From: a virus
Virus record (IMG/VR): IMGVR_UViG_3300050119_000076
Location: 1 to 64,000 of that record
Length of the DNA: 64,000 bases
Strand: one strand, 5' to 3'
Shown: piece after piece, positions 9,161 through 17,717 of the stretch
How the letters are laid out: each line of letters opens with the position of its first letter
Numbering within the stretch: position 1 is the first letter of the stretch
Position numbers and translations under genes: made by a program
The notes under the pieces: generated by a model
Databases searched by the model: none
The model's input: the letters and a program-made list of their open reading frames with translations, nothing else
What the model was told of the DNA's origin: nothing

Positions 9161-9856
9161 TCAGGCTTCCGTATAGCTGCAGGTGATTTCGTAGTCGATC
9201 AGCCCGGTCGCCGATGCGGCCGTAACTGGCGCCACCGTGCGTGCGACGGCGTCTGTCACAACGCTGGCAATCGCTTCGTCCGCTGCAGTCTGCGAAGTTC
9301 CTTCAACGTTCGTGATCTTGGTCTCTTTGATGCAGGTAAAGTTGGTGACGGCGCCGCGGCCAGTGGAGATACCGAAATCTGCGGCCACGCCGATACCGAC
9401 CGTGTTGCCGGTGCCCGAGCCGTTCGCGGCATAGCCCGCAACTGTCGCGGAGGTAAGTTGCGCATAGGCCCATTTGCTCTTGACCGTTGCGGAGGCGTTC
9501 TCGATGAGGCTAATGACTTCTGAAACTGGGCTACCATCCTGGTCCGTGCCGACCAAAGTCAACGTGCCAGCGGTAATCGCGGTCGTGGTCGTGGTGCCAA
9601 TCACGATGCGAACACTGAGCTTCCGAGCATGCGGAGGCTGCGCGGCGAGCGTCAGCGCGACGTTGGCCGGCGTCACAGCCGCGACGATAGAGACCAAGTC
9701 CGCAAGAATAGGTGCGTGGATCGACTCTTTGACCGTAAAGTATTGATCGTTACCTGCGCCGGCTTGACCAAAAAGATCCGCAAACATCGCATCGATCTTA
9801 GCGAACGAACTACGGGAATCTTCCTGACCACTGTGGTCGAGTTTTTGATAGGCCAT
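9161..9856 (-). CDS. Probable head structural protein
   Basis: 231 residues, rich in Ala, Thr, Val and Gly, and probably mostly beta structure after residue 40. It begins MAYQKLDHSGQEDSRSSFAKIDAMFADLF, a helical start common in small virion proteins. It comes just after the terminator that ends the capsid/decoration unit, and before the connector genes. No enzyme motif was seen. A head fibre, decoration or minor capsid protein is plausible from position and composition only. Confidence 0.65.
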   Translation of the reverse strand: MAYQKLDHSGQEDSRSSFAKIDAMFADLFGQAGAGNDQYFTVKESIHAPILADLVSIVAAVTPANVALTLAAQPPHARKLSVRIVIGTTTTTAITAGTLTLVGTDQDGSPVSEVISLIENASATVKSKWAYAQLTSATVAGYAANGSGTGNTVGIGVAADFGISTGRGAVTNFTCIKETKITNVEGTSQTAADEAIASVVTDAVARTVAPVTAASATGLIDYEITCSYTEA

Positions 9857-9881
9857 TGGTGCGGACTCCAGAAACTAAAAT

Positions 9882-9912
9882 GAAAGGTAAAAGGCGCCCC
9901 GTAGGGCGCCTT
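9882..9912 (-). terminator. Rho-independent terminator after the capsid/decoration unit
   Basis: Read on the minus strand, an 8-bp perfect stem (AGGCGCCC / GGGCGCCT) with a TACG tetraloop is followed by TTTTACCTTT. It lies 6 bases past the stop of the 161-residue gene. With the promoter at 11621-11649 it delimits a capsid plus decoration transcription unit. Confidence 0.8.
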
Positions 9913-9917
9913 AACTA

Positions 9918-10403
9918 TTAGCTGCCAAAAGCGTACCAGACGTACACTTTGGCGGAGACGTTGGCCGGAGCAGCGGCCGAACCAGCGGTACCGAACATGA
10001 GAGTCCAGCCCCCCGTCTCGGCCAGGTTCGGCGAATAATCTTCGACGGTCGTGTTTATCAGCGTGCCATCACCAGTTTCCGAAGTGCCGGGCGCGTAGAC
10101 ACCTGGCTCAGAGTACGAAGTGCCGACATCCGAATTGATGACAACTGTGTCGGTGCCAATCGCCGGATCTGCGCCGGTGACGCCGTACCACGAATCAGTC
10201 GCGGCTAAGCCTTCAACCCACTCCCACCGCTTGGTGTCGGTGACGTTGATGAGCACGACCACCCGCGGCACGAACCCGATGTTAATCGGAATGCCACCAG
10301 TGTTCCCGTCACCGGTGTAGCTACCATAGGCGAACTGGCAAGCGCCAGGCGTCTGCGCGGGCAGCACCGTTCCAGGGGCAGTATTTCCAGTTGCGACAGC
10401 CAT
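9918..10403 (-). CDS. Probable capsid decoration protein
   Basis: 161 residues, Gly/Thr/Val-rich, with a beta-type pattern (GFVPRVVVLINVTDTKRWEWVEG) and many small residues, typical of surface head proteins. It follows the major capsid gene by 34 bases and shares its promoter. A strong hairpin terminator directly after its stop suggests it is made in large amounts with the capsid protein. The decoration role is inferred from this arrangement. The family was not recognised with certainty. Confidence 0.6.
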   Translation of the reverse strand: MAVATGNTAPGTVLPAQTPGACQFAYGSYTGDGNTGGIPINIGFVPRVVVLINVTDTKRWEWVEGLAATDSWYGVTGADPAIGTDTVVINSDVGTSYSEPGVYAPGTSETGDGTLINTTVEDYSPNLAETGGWTLMFGTAGSAAAPANVSAKVYVWYAFGS

Positions 10404-10437
10404 TATAGTCTCCTATTAACCAAAAGTTATGCCCTTA

Positions 10438-11520
10438 TCAGGCGGTGCAAGCTGTCTCCAAACGAGCCATCCACAGATCCTGTAGAATGACCTGACCCGT
10501 GTAGAGCTTCCAGCCAACGGTGCCGCGCTGTGCCAACGGGTCGCCGGCAGCCGGCTTCGGGTTGACAACCATCGGGGTCATCGAAGACTTGCCCTTCAAC
10601 GGGACGATGCCGTAGGCATCGCGGCCGAAGATGAGGATCGGATAGACGTCAAGATCGGTGCCACCGGCGCTCTTGCCGGTACCAACGGGGGTGGAACCTG
10701 TGTTGTTGAAGTCAGCAACCACAGCGCCAGCCGCAAGGAACGGCGCGATGACCGTCGAAGTCAGGTAACGAACCTGCTCGATCGAGCCAATCTCGCCTTC
10801 GAACGGCGTGGTGTGCGGCCCGTAGGACGCGACAGCAACGAAGCCGGTCATATTGCGGATGTCAGATTCCAGATCCGGGTGGCAGACCGCCATGTACGAG
10901 GCTTCGACCGACTTCGTATTGAAGTCCGGGTTGGAAGCCACGACCTGGGTGATCTTGCGCGCATTCTGGCCGTTTAGGGCCGTGGTGACGCGCCGTTGAT
11001 CGGCCAAACTGATCGGCCAACGCACAGTCGCGCGGGTCGATACCGCGGTGTTGGAGCCGTAAGAGTAGAAGACGTTCGTTCCGGCAACGAGAGTGTTGAA
11101 CCGAAGCGTCTCGACCGTGACGGCAGCGGACTCACCGAGGATGTCGGTGGTTTGCTGGAGCACAGGATCGGTATGGGTGTCTTCGATCACGTCGGTGATG
11201 GTGACAAAGTCGCCATACTGACCGAGAGTGACAGTGTAGTCCTGGTTCGCGAGCAGCGAGCCAGAGGGGGTGACACCTTCAACCAGTGGCGTAATCGCAA
11301 CTGGAATGAAGAAGGACCCGCTGTCAGGGCCGGCGGCGCCGGATGCACCAGCCAAAAAGTAACGACGGAACTTGGCGGTCATCGTCGAGTTGGTCGGCAG
11401 AGGATAGACCTGACCAAACTTCTCCAGATGCAGATACGGCATTGCGCGCTTCAACATGCGTACAACAGAGTACGCAGCGACGGCTGGCGAAATGTCGCCG
11501 TATGAGGTGATAGCAGCCAC
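10438..11520 (-). CDS. Major capsid protein, N4-gp56 family
   Basis: 360 residues, the normal length for the N4-gp56 family. Recognisable family stretches in order are ITPLVEGVTPSGS, YTVTLGQYGDFVTITDVIED, DPVLQQTTDILGESAA, the C-terminal PILIFGRDAYGIVPLKG, and LAQRGTVGWKLYTGQVILQD up to ARLETACTA. The HK97-like fold forms the icosahedral shell. A ribosome site AAGGAG precedes the ATG, and a near-consensus sigma70 promoter lies about 100 bases upstream on the same strand. This is the clearest structural identification in the window. Confidence 0.95.
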   Translation of the reverse strand: MAAITSYGDISPAVAAYSVVRMLKRAMPYLHLEKFGQVYPLPTNSTMTAKFRRYFLAGASGAAGPDSGSFFIPVAITPLVEGVTPSGSLLANQDYTVTLGQYGDFVTITDVIEDTHTDPVLQQTTDILGESAAVTVETLRFNTLVAGTNVFYSYGSNTAVSTRATVRWPISLADQRRVTTALNGQNARKITQVVASNPDFNTKSVEASYMAVCHPDLESDIRNMTGFVAVASYGPHTTPFEGEIGSIEQVRYLTSTVIAPFLAAGAVVADFNNTGSTPVGTGKSAGGTDLDVYPILIFGRDAYGIVPLKGKSSMTPMVVNPKPAAGDPLAQRGTVGWKLYTGQVILQDLWMARLETACTA

Positions 11521-11620
11521 GATAGTGCTCCTTGATCCAAAGGAAAAATCATGCCCTCTACATGATCTTACTCACTGACCGCTTGATTGGTCAGAAGAAG
11601 CACCGAAGGGTATATCGCCG

Positions 11621-11649
11621 TGTATACGTGTTTACAGATAGCGTGTCAA
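11621..11649 (-). promoter_or_regulatory. Sigma70-type promoter for the major capsid gene
   Basis: On the minus strand TTGACA (11649-11644) is followed by a 17-base spacer and TATACA (11626-11621). This is a near-consensus promoter. It lies in the 130-bp gap between the scaffold and capsid genes, pointing at the capsid gene. It implies that host RNA polymerase can transcribe the capsid gene separately from the upstream genes. Confidence 0.75.
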
Positions 11650-11651
11650 TA

Positions 11652-12737
11652 TCACCTACGCGCACCCGCCATCCGAATATCTTCCTTCTCTTGTTCTAGT
11701 CGCGCATCCTCGGAAAATTTAGAGAACGCGCTCTCGAAATTATTTGGATCAATACCATCTGTCGTGACACCAGAGCGCTTCGAGCCCACCGGTGCAAGTG
11801 CCGCAGCCGCGGCCGCAACCTTCTTGGCTTCAACCGCAGCAGCCGCCGCAGCCGCTGTCGCTTCAGGTGTCGGCGCGAGAGCTGCAGCCGCAGTCGGCGC
11901 GGGAGTATTAGTCGCCACGCGCCACCGGCCAATCAGATCGTTCACCTGCGCGGGCGAGCCGCTCTTCGCGACGTTTTCATACGCAGCTTTGATGTAATCA
12001 GGCTGCTCGCCGACCCACTTAATCACTTTGTCGTGGATCTCATCGTAGTCCTCGACCAGATTATAAACCTGCTCGGCGTGTTGACGCTCGGCAACCGATC
12101 CGGTTTGCGATCTAAGATCGCGCAGCACAGGTCCAATCTGCGCGAAGATGTAGTTGACCATCTGCTGGTACTCGCGACTACGCTTCAGCGTCTCCGCGTG
12201 CGAAACATCAGCCCACTCCGCCTCATACTTCGTGAGGAACGCCTGCTCCTCGGCCGAATATGGAGCGATCTGCTCAACGGGCTGCTCAGGAACCTTCACA
12301 GGCTCAGGTTTTACGGCTTCTTTGACCACTTGCTGAAAGCGCGCGAGCATATCCGCATCTTGTGCGGCCTTCTGCTCGGGTGTTAGCGCAGCCGGAGGAG
12401 GCGCAGCAGGCACTTCCGGGGCTGCTCTGGCCGCAACTTTGGCGGCTTCAGCAGCCGCAGCGGCAGCAACCACTTCCGGGTCGGGTAAGCCACTGTCCAC
12501 GACTGCAGAGGGAGGTGCTTTGACGGGTTCTTTGGCGGGTACGACAGGCGGCACGACCGCAGCAGCCGGCACAACAGGAGGCACGACGGGCGCAGCGGGC
12601 TCGGGCTCCAGTTTTACTATCGGCGTATCGTCGGCAGCCTCCGCGAAAGCCTTCGCGAAGTCCACATCCATACTTTCCCGCGTCTGAATAACAGTCGGCG
12701 GGTCCTCCGGCTTTACGGGGATCGCGTCAGTAGCCAT
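11652..12737 (-). CDS. Putative scaffolding protein
   Basis: About 361 residues. Residues 1-150 are Pro/Ala/Val-rich and disordered-looking (repeats of PPVVPA). The middle is helical (EEQAFLTKYEAEWADVSHAETLKRSREYQQMVNYIFAQI), and Ala-rich and charged sequence closes the C-terminus. Lying between portal and major capsid, with low complexity and helices, it fits a phage scaffold. The ATG at 12737 is chosen because AGGAGG lies 9 bases upstream; an ATG at 12743 is too close. The small overlapping gene ends 3 bases before. The family is recognised by position and composition rather than by signature residues. Confidence 0.65.
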   Translation of the reverse strand: MATDAIPVKPEDPPTVIQTRESMDVDFAKAFAEAADDTPIVKLEPEPAAPVVPPVVPAAAVVPPVVPAKEPVKAPPSAVVDSGLPDPEVVAAAAAAEAAKVAARAAPEVPAAPPPAALTPEQKAAQDADMLARFQQVVKEAVKPEPVKVPEQPVEQIAPYSAEEQAFLTKYEAEWADVSHAETLKRSREYQQMVNYIFAQIGPVLRDLRSQTGSVAERQHAEQVYNLVEDYDEIHDKVIKWVGEQPDYIKAAYENVAKSGSPAQVNDLIGRWRVATNTPAPTAAAALAPTPEATAAAAAAAVEAKKVAAAAAALAPVGSKRSGVTTDGIDPNNFESAFSKFSEDARLEQEKEDIRMAGARR

Positions 12738-12739
12738 TA

Positions 12740-12967
12740 TCATTCTCCTCCTGAAGATTTAAGACGGTTGGCCAGGGTTTGGTATGCCTGGGCTCGGCCC
12801 TGGGCCACCGGGAAGTCCTCCGGGGGGCATTGCACCAGGCTGTCCTTGGCTGATTGCAGCAAGCATTCCACCAATTCCACTAGCGTCTGGTGGAGGGGGC
12901 TGTCCCTGTTCGCTCGAAGGGTTTTTGTTAGCTCCCCCTCCCGCGTCCGGCTGTTGCGTTCCGCCAT
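12740..12967 (-). CDS. Small protein overlapping the 3' end of the portal gene
   Basis: 75 residues read in another frame inside the last 200 bases of the portal gene, ending just before the scaffold start. The segment LHQTLVELVECLLQSAKDSLVQCPPEDFPVAQGRAQAYQTLANRL looks like a real helical protein and resembles small post-portal proteins of other podoviruses. The portal C-terminus in this stretch is low-complexity Pro/Gly, which would tolerate a second frame. Its TGA overlaps the first ATG before the scaffold start. Confidence 0.55.
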   Translation of the reverse strand: MAERNSRTREGELTKTLRANRDSPLHQTLVELVECLLQSAKDSLVQCPPEDFPVAQGRAQAYQTLANRLKSSGGE

Positions 12968-15059
12968 GACTCAATCCTTTCTCCATAATTTCCAGCGCGG
13001 CGTCGATCGCCTGCACGTTCGCGCCCATTTGATTCTTCTGACCCTGCGCGATGTTTTTGAAGGCATCGGACAGCGTCTTGCGGATATTGGCTTCGAGCCA
13101 AGACTGCGTCTGCTGTGCCTGTTGCGCGGCCTGCGCGTCCTGCGACGCCTGACGACGAGCAGCTTCTGCCTCAGAAACCAGCAGATCATCAAGATCCCGA
13201 ACCGCAATGCGCGCTTCGACCAGCTTCCGGGCATCGATATGCAGCATTTCCTCTGGCTTCAAGGTCGCCGCAAGCTGATCCACCTGCATACCCCGAAGTT
13301 CCTTAGCAATCAAGCTCGTCGCGCCACGGGCGATCACATCATATTCACTCGGCAGGGCTTTGGACGGGTTAAACTTGCGATTGAACTGCACCAAAGACTG
13401 GATCACGCCCTCGGTAAACCGATCGAAATTGCGAACGATCTGCTTGAATGGAAGCGACGCCTTGCCAAAGATCATCGACGCGCCGGCCGCGTTGCGCATC
13501 GGCTCGCTCGGCATATTCTCCATATCGCCGCCAGCCGCGGGGCCAGCAAAAGTCTCGATATCGGCGAATTTCATGAACAGCTCGATGATGCCCTGCAGCT
13601 CCGGCACATGCGACTCAATCTTTACGTCACGCACAGCCGGCCATTGTGCCGTAGGGTTCTCATCGTCGCGGTAGAAAATTTTGTAGGAGGTAAGCGAACT
13701 AAGATCCTGATCGGGGCGCAGGAGCGCCGTGTTCAACTCTAGGATCGGGCCACAGATCACGCTTGCGTTATCGAGCAGCATGCGCGTAGCCGCAGAGATG
13801 GACATCTGTGTATCGCGGATGACGTTCGGCAAGCCAAAACCAATCGGTGCCGTGTCGTCGCGATCAAAAATAAAATAATGCAGCGTCTTGACGTCCACGC
13901 CGAGCGATGCCCACGGGTTCAACGCAGCTTTAATGACGTAGCCATCCAGCAACCACACCTCGGCGTCGATCTCTTCGGCGAGTTTGTCCGACGCGACTTC
14001 AACGCCAGCCATCTGCAGATAATTACCGCTGACCTTGCCGGCCCAAACGAGCACCTCATACTTAGTGGACTCGATCTTCATCTCGTTGACGTTGACCTTG
14101 ACACCCATCGCGCGCAGCTCAGTCTCGAACGGCTCGGGGCGGTAGTTGCCGATCGTATGTGCAGCGAGGTAATCCTTGATGACATCCGCAAAGAAGTCCT
14201 CGCGCTTGCTAAGTTCGAGAACTTGATGTCGACTCTGCACCACCCGCGTGAAATAGCCGTCGCCGGTATCGAGCCGCTTCGCCGACAGATCGGGGTAATA
14301 ATCCCACACACTGAGAAACTCGAACATCGGCATGTAGGCCGTGATGGTCTTGCTGCTCGGCTGCTGCGTCTTCGGATCAATTACCCACTGCGTGGACTTG
14401 ACCTTGCGTGCATATGGCCCGCGTAAAAAGCCGGCGCCGAACTTAATTCCGCTCTCGATCACTTCATTGTTCAGCGCGACATAATCATAAGCCTGATCGC
14501 CGCCTAGCTCTTCCAACTGATCGTCGATGACGAGTGTCAGGGCCTTGGCACGCTTGGTGGCGAGATCCTGCGCCGCCTCCGTCACATAATCCATATCTAC
14601 TGTGGACTGCACCCCCGCGGCTTGATCGAGCGCCTGCTTCTCCGCGATTGCCTCCTTGATGTCCTTGGCATCCATGTCCGGGCTCGGGCGCGCCTGAAGC
14701 GTCCAGTTGCGATCATCAGATGGGAACATCAGGTCCATAAGGTGAGCCTGCAAGGTGATGCACTTGACGCGCGTCATCTTGGGGTAGGCGCGGGAACGAT
14801 TAGGCGAAAGCTCCTTCTCCACCTCAGGATCGTAATATCCAAGGTACTGACGCAGGCTTCGCAGCCAGCGCAACTCTTGGATGCGCCGGTCGGAACGATA
14901 TTGCATGTACAACTTAGAAAGATTGTAGCCGAGAGACTTAAGTCCCTCCTTGTTGATCTTCTTAACTGGCACATCATCGCCAGGGACCAAGACGCTAGGC
15001 GGCTCGATCTTGTCCTGCATCACCGCTTCCGAGCCGTAGTTAGGGCCAGCATCAGCCAT
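12759..15059 (-). CDS. Portal protein (head-tail connector ring)
   Basis: About 766 residues, in the size range of the large podovirus portals. Typical features are the N-terminal helices (YRSDRRIQELRWLRSLRQYLGYYDPEV), a VKCITLQAHLMDLMFPSDDRNW stretch, GFGLPNVIRDTQMSISAATRMLLDN (stem/crown helices) and a Gln/Ala-rich and Pro/Gly-rich C-terminus. It forms the dodecameric DNA entry ring with which terminase docks. The ATG at 15059 follows GGAGGG by 8 bases. A GTG one codon earlier is possible. Its position between terminase and scaffold supports the call. Confidence 0.9.
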   Translation of the reverse strand: MADAGPNYGSEAVMQDKIEPPSVLVPGDDVPVKKINKEGLKSLGYNLSKLYMQYRSDRRIQELRWLRSLRQYLGYYDPEVEKELSPNRSRAYPKMTRVKCITLQAHLMDLMFPSDDRNWTLQARPSPDMDAKDIKEAIAEKQALDQAAGVQSTVDMDYVTEAAQDLATKRAKALTLVIDDQLEELGGDQAYDYVALNNEVIESGIKFGAGFLRGPYARKVKSTQWVIDPKTQQPSSKTITAYMPMFEFLSVWDYYPDLSAKRLDTGDGYFTRVVQSRHQVLELSKREDFFADVIKDYLAAHTIGNYRPEPFETELRAMGVKVNVNEMKIESTKYEVLVWAGKVSGNYLQMAGVEVASDKLAEEIDAEVWLLDGYVIKAALNPWASLGVDVKTLHYFIFDRDDTAPIGFGLPNVIRDTQMSISAATRMLLDNASVICGPILELNTALLRPDQDLSSLTSYKIFYRDDENPTAQWPAVRDVKIESHVPELQGIIELFMKFADIETFAGPAAGGDMENMPSEPMRNAAGASMIFGKASLPFKQIVRNFDRFTEGVIQSLVQFNRKFNPSKALPSEYDVIARGATSLIAKELRGMQVDQLAATLKPEEMLHIDARKLVEARIAVRDLDDLLVSEAEAARRQASQDAQAAQQAQQTQSWLEANIRKTLSDAFKNIAQGQKNQMGANVQAIDAALEIMEKGLSHGGTQQPDAGGGANKNPSSEQGQPPPPDASGIGGMLAAISQGQPGAMPPGGLPGGPGPSPGIPNPGQPS

Positions 15060-15184
15060 CACGCAGCCCTCCGCGACCGCCGGTTACGCATCTGTTCACT
15101 CCATGTCGCCCACCGACAGTTCTCGGGACGATAATCACCATCATTATCACGTCGGTCTAATGAAAGTCCAGCCGGGCGCTCGCC
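15059..15184 (-). pseudogene. Remnant of an HNH-type homing endonuclease (C-terminal end only)
   Basis: Between terminase and portal an open frame without a start codon encodes about 41 residues: [18 protein letters not shown], then [19 protein letters not shown], ending at a TGA that overlaps the portal start. 'SLDRxDNDGxYxPxNCRWATxxEQxxNRR' is the hallmark C-terminal stretch of phage free-standing HNH endonucleases. An in-frame TAG lies immediately upstream and the N-terminal and catalytic parts are missing, so the gene is dead. It indicates past invasion next to the terminase gene, which also carries an intein. Confidence 0.75.
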
Positions 15185-15188
15185 CTAA

Positions 15189-17717
15189 TCATTGGAAATG
15201 ATATCCTCCGACTTTCCCCTGAATGGGGCGTCGTTCGCGCCGGTCGGTGACGGTCTCGCCTCTAGCACTACCACGTTCCCATTGACGATGGAAGTAGCGA
15301 CAGAGATAACCAAATCCATCACCTACGTGTGAGTATTCGTTTTTCTCCGGGGTCGGTTTTAGCTGGTCATTTTTGTTGGCGATCTTATCGTACCGCCAGC
15401 CACCCGCAAGCGCGCGACACAGCATCGGACACTCAGCCTTATCGATCAACAGCGCTGGACCCATGTCGGTCAGGCGGCTCGTGAAGCTCTCGATCGCATC
15501 GAGTCTCTTAGCTAAATGATTGTTAGTTTCGATTTTGACCTGAAAGTATTTTTTGAAGATGTCGACGACGGCAGCCTCGTCGGTTTGCACTCGGCTCGCA
15601 GACGCAGGATCAGGAGCGACGATAACTTCCGCACCAGGGAACCGATGTCGAAGGTAAGGTTTGACTTTATCCGTGATGAAGCGCGTGGCCCCCATGCCGC
15701 GCGCGGTGATTTCGCCGAGCACGAGAAGGCGCCCATAGAGATCTTCCTGGCCGAACACCATCGCGGTTCCCGCAAGACCAGGATCGAGCCCGGCAATCAG
15801 TGGGTACGCGGAATTGTAGAGCAGCGGCTTTTTCGATAAGTGTATGTCGGGCCGGAACGATCCGACCACCGGTCGACCACTCGCCGAGAAGCCCCACTCG
15901 GCGTCCAAGAACTGCTTGATCCACGCGCGCCCCTTACCAATCGCCTGATTCGTGTAGTAGGAATTATCACCGGCTATGAAAGGCGGCAGATGCGCTAAAT
16001 TCTCGGCGTTCGGGCCGAGCCCGCTCGGCTGCACGAAATAAGAAATGTTGCAGTCGGGTCGAAGTATCACGTGCCGCACCCGTGCGCAGTCTTCATCTTC
16101 ATACACATTGACGAGTTCAACCGTTTTCTCATCGTGCAGATAATCGTGCCACCAGTTGTCTTCCGTATCGGGGTTCGACGAACCCCACATCCCCCAATTC
16201 GTTGGCTCTCCGTACTTCTTCCAACGCCCTAGACGGCCGGACAGCGCATCGATAATCGACTTAGGGATTTGCACAAACTCGTCGATGATCGCGAACGTCA
16301 CTTCTAACGAGAGCACACGCCGAATGTCGTCCGCGGTATCGAGCGGGCGAAACAGAACTTCGCACTCGACATCATCGAACCGCAACATGAAGATACTATT
16401 CGTCGCCGACCAATGCCCGCAGACACCATCCTGAAACCAATAGCCCCACGAAACTAACGTCGTGTCGCGAAGCTGCGGCATGGTTTGCGAGCACCAAAAA
16501 GGCTTTCCATTGCGTCGAACATAGACCACGTGTGTCGGGACTTCGACGCAATACACCACGCCATCATACTCCTGCTCGTACCAACTCTCGGCACGCGGAC
16601 ACGGAGAGGCCCGCAGATCCGTTAGCAGCGTCACGGAGTACAGCACACCGCCGAAGAAACCACCTTGTGGTAGTGGCTGTGGGTCATTACGCCGGTCGCG
16701 ACAATACTGCGTTGTTGCGTAGCCCGCGAGAAACGCGATCTCCTGAAGATCGTCGGCAAGCTGCTTCGACGCGGTGTACACCCGTGTCGTGTCACATGCT
16801 GCGTTCTTTAGATGACCATCGCCCATAACAAACCCGTGCAAGAAAGCGCGCAGATGTTCAGGCGGCGCGTGCTTGATCCATAGTGGAATCGCTTTAGTGG
16901 TCGCTTTGCCACACGCAGCAAGCTCCTCACATAGCCGCGTCGTGCGGTCGTCCAGTCGAATCGTCAGATTGAAATTACCGTGACCTTTATCGTGCTCCCC
17001 CCATTCGAACCCGGCGCGACGCATCACGTCGCGCGCGTACTCAATCGCGACTTTCTGCGAGAGCACAAGTCGATGGTGCAGGCGAGGCTCGCGGTCGGGA
17101 TATGCATACACGCCTGCGTAACCTTCCGCGAACCAAAACCCGAGAAACTCAAACAGCTCCAGTGTGAACTTCGTCGTGCCATCCCAGCCGGCGGTCATCG
17201 AAAACTCGCGGTTGGTCTTGCCAAACGCGGCGGCACACGGCTCTAGTTTGTACGGCGCGCGCTCTTTGGTGCGACCGTTGATTGTCGCAGTCCACAAGTT
17301 ATGATCCGGCGTCACGAGAAAGTCGAGGTTCTGCTGCTTGCACCCGAGCATCTTTCCCCTGTACGGCGCGTGATAATGCAGCGTCGGCACGACAAACACA
17401 GTCTTCCCGTCCTGAAGCATTGCGACTCTATCGTCGTCCCGTAAATCGCGGAACAACTGCCAACCGCGTTGCTCGGTCAGAATCTCGGTCTGATCGTCGA
17501 AGCAGTTGCGAACGATCACCGCGCGAGTGTGGCGTATCCCATCCGGGGATGGTTCCTGCAACTTCGCCATATGCACGAGCTTAAAGAAAAGCGCGGTCGT
17601 CTTGCCGGCGCCAAGAGGACCGATGACCCAATCGTAGAATAGCGCGCCGTGAACGTAATGCCGGATAAACGCGCGTAGGGTCTTTGGAGGCTTATAATCG
17701 ATACCTTCATCACTCAC
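15189..17717 (-). CDS. terL: Terminase large subunit precursor, interrupted by an intein
   Basis: 842 residues encode a terminase of about 502 residues plus a 340-residue intein (residues 72-411). The terminase has Walker A GPLGAGKTT (33-41), a Walker B-like TFAIIDEF (about 475-482), and the nuclease residues IAGLDPGLAG (about 641-650) and HVGDGFGY (about 796-803). It packages phage DNA by ATP hydrolysis and cuts it. Joining the exteins restores AVIVRN-TMPQLRDTT, matching the family's conserved RNTYPxLRDTT. The GTG start overlaps the stop of the upstream membrane gene (GTGA). Protein splicing should be required for activity, as the insert falls between conserved ATPase motifs. Confidence 0.93.
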   Translation of the reverse strand: MSDEGIDYKPPKTLRAFIRHYVHGALFYDWVIGPLGAGKTTALFFKLVHMAKLQEPSPDGIRHTRAVIVRNCFDDQTEILTEQRGWQLFRDLRDDDRVAMLQDGKTVFVVPTLHYHAPYRGKMLGCKQQNLDFLVTPDHNLWTATINGRTKERAPYKLEPCAAAFGKTNREFSMTAGWDGTTKFTLELFEFLGFWFAEGYAGVYAYPDREPRLHHRLVLSQKVAIEYARDVMRRAGFEWGEHDKGHGNFNLTIRLDDRTTRLCEELAACGKATTKAIPLWIKHAPPEHLRAFLHGFVMGDGHLKNAACDTTRVYTASKQLADDLQEIAFLAGYATTQYCRDRRNDPQPLPQGGFFGGVLYSVTLLTDLRASPCPRAESWYEQEYDGVVYCVEVPTHVVYVRRNGKPFWCSQTMPQLRDTTLVSWGYWFQDGVCGHWSATNSIFMLRFDDVECEVLFRPLDTADDIRRVLSLEVTFAIIDEFVQIPKSIIDALSGRLGRWKKYGEPTNWGMWGSSNPDTEDNWWHDYLHDEKTVELVNVYEDEDCARVRHVILRPDCNISYFVQPSGLGPNAENLAHLPPFIAGDNSYYTNQAIGKGRAWIKQFLDAEWGFSASGRPVVGSFRPDIHLSKKPLLYNSAYPLIAGLDPGLAGTAMVFGQEDLYGRLLVLGEITARGMGATRFITDKVKPYLRHRFPGAEVIVAPDPASASRVQTDEAAVVDIFKKYFQVKIETNNHLAKRLDAIESFTSRLTDMGPALLIDKAECPMLCRALAGGWRYDKIANKNDQLKPTPEKNEYSHVGDGFGYLCRYFHRQWERGSARGETVTDRRERRPIQGKVGGYHFQ
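16485..17504 (-). mobile_element. Intein with LAGLIDADG homing endonuclease inside the terminase
   Basis: Terminase residues 72-411 (340 aa). Block A starts with Cys72 in CFDDQTEILTEQRGW; a block B-like TPDHNLW follows (137-142). The two DOD/LAGLIDADG helices are LGFWFAEGYAG (192-202) and LHGFVMGDGH (293-302), so this is a full intein with an endonuclease. The C-terminal end reads VYVRRNGKPFWCSQ followed by Thr+1. The last residue is therefore Gln rather than Asn, and the penultimate residue is Ser rather than His. Gln-ending and non-His inteins exist but are a minority. The insertion site is the conserved RN|T of the terminase ATPase domain. Confidence 0.88.
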
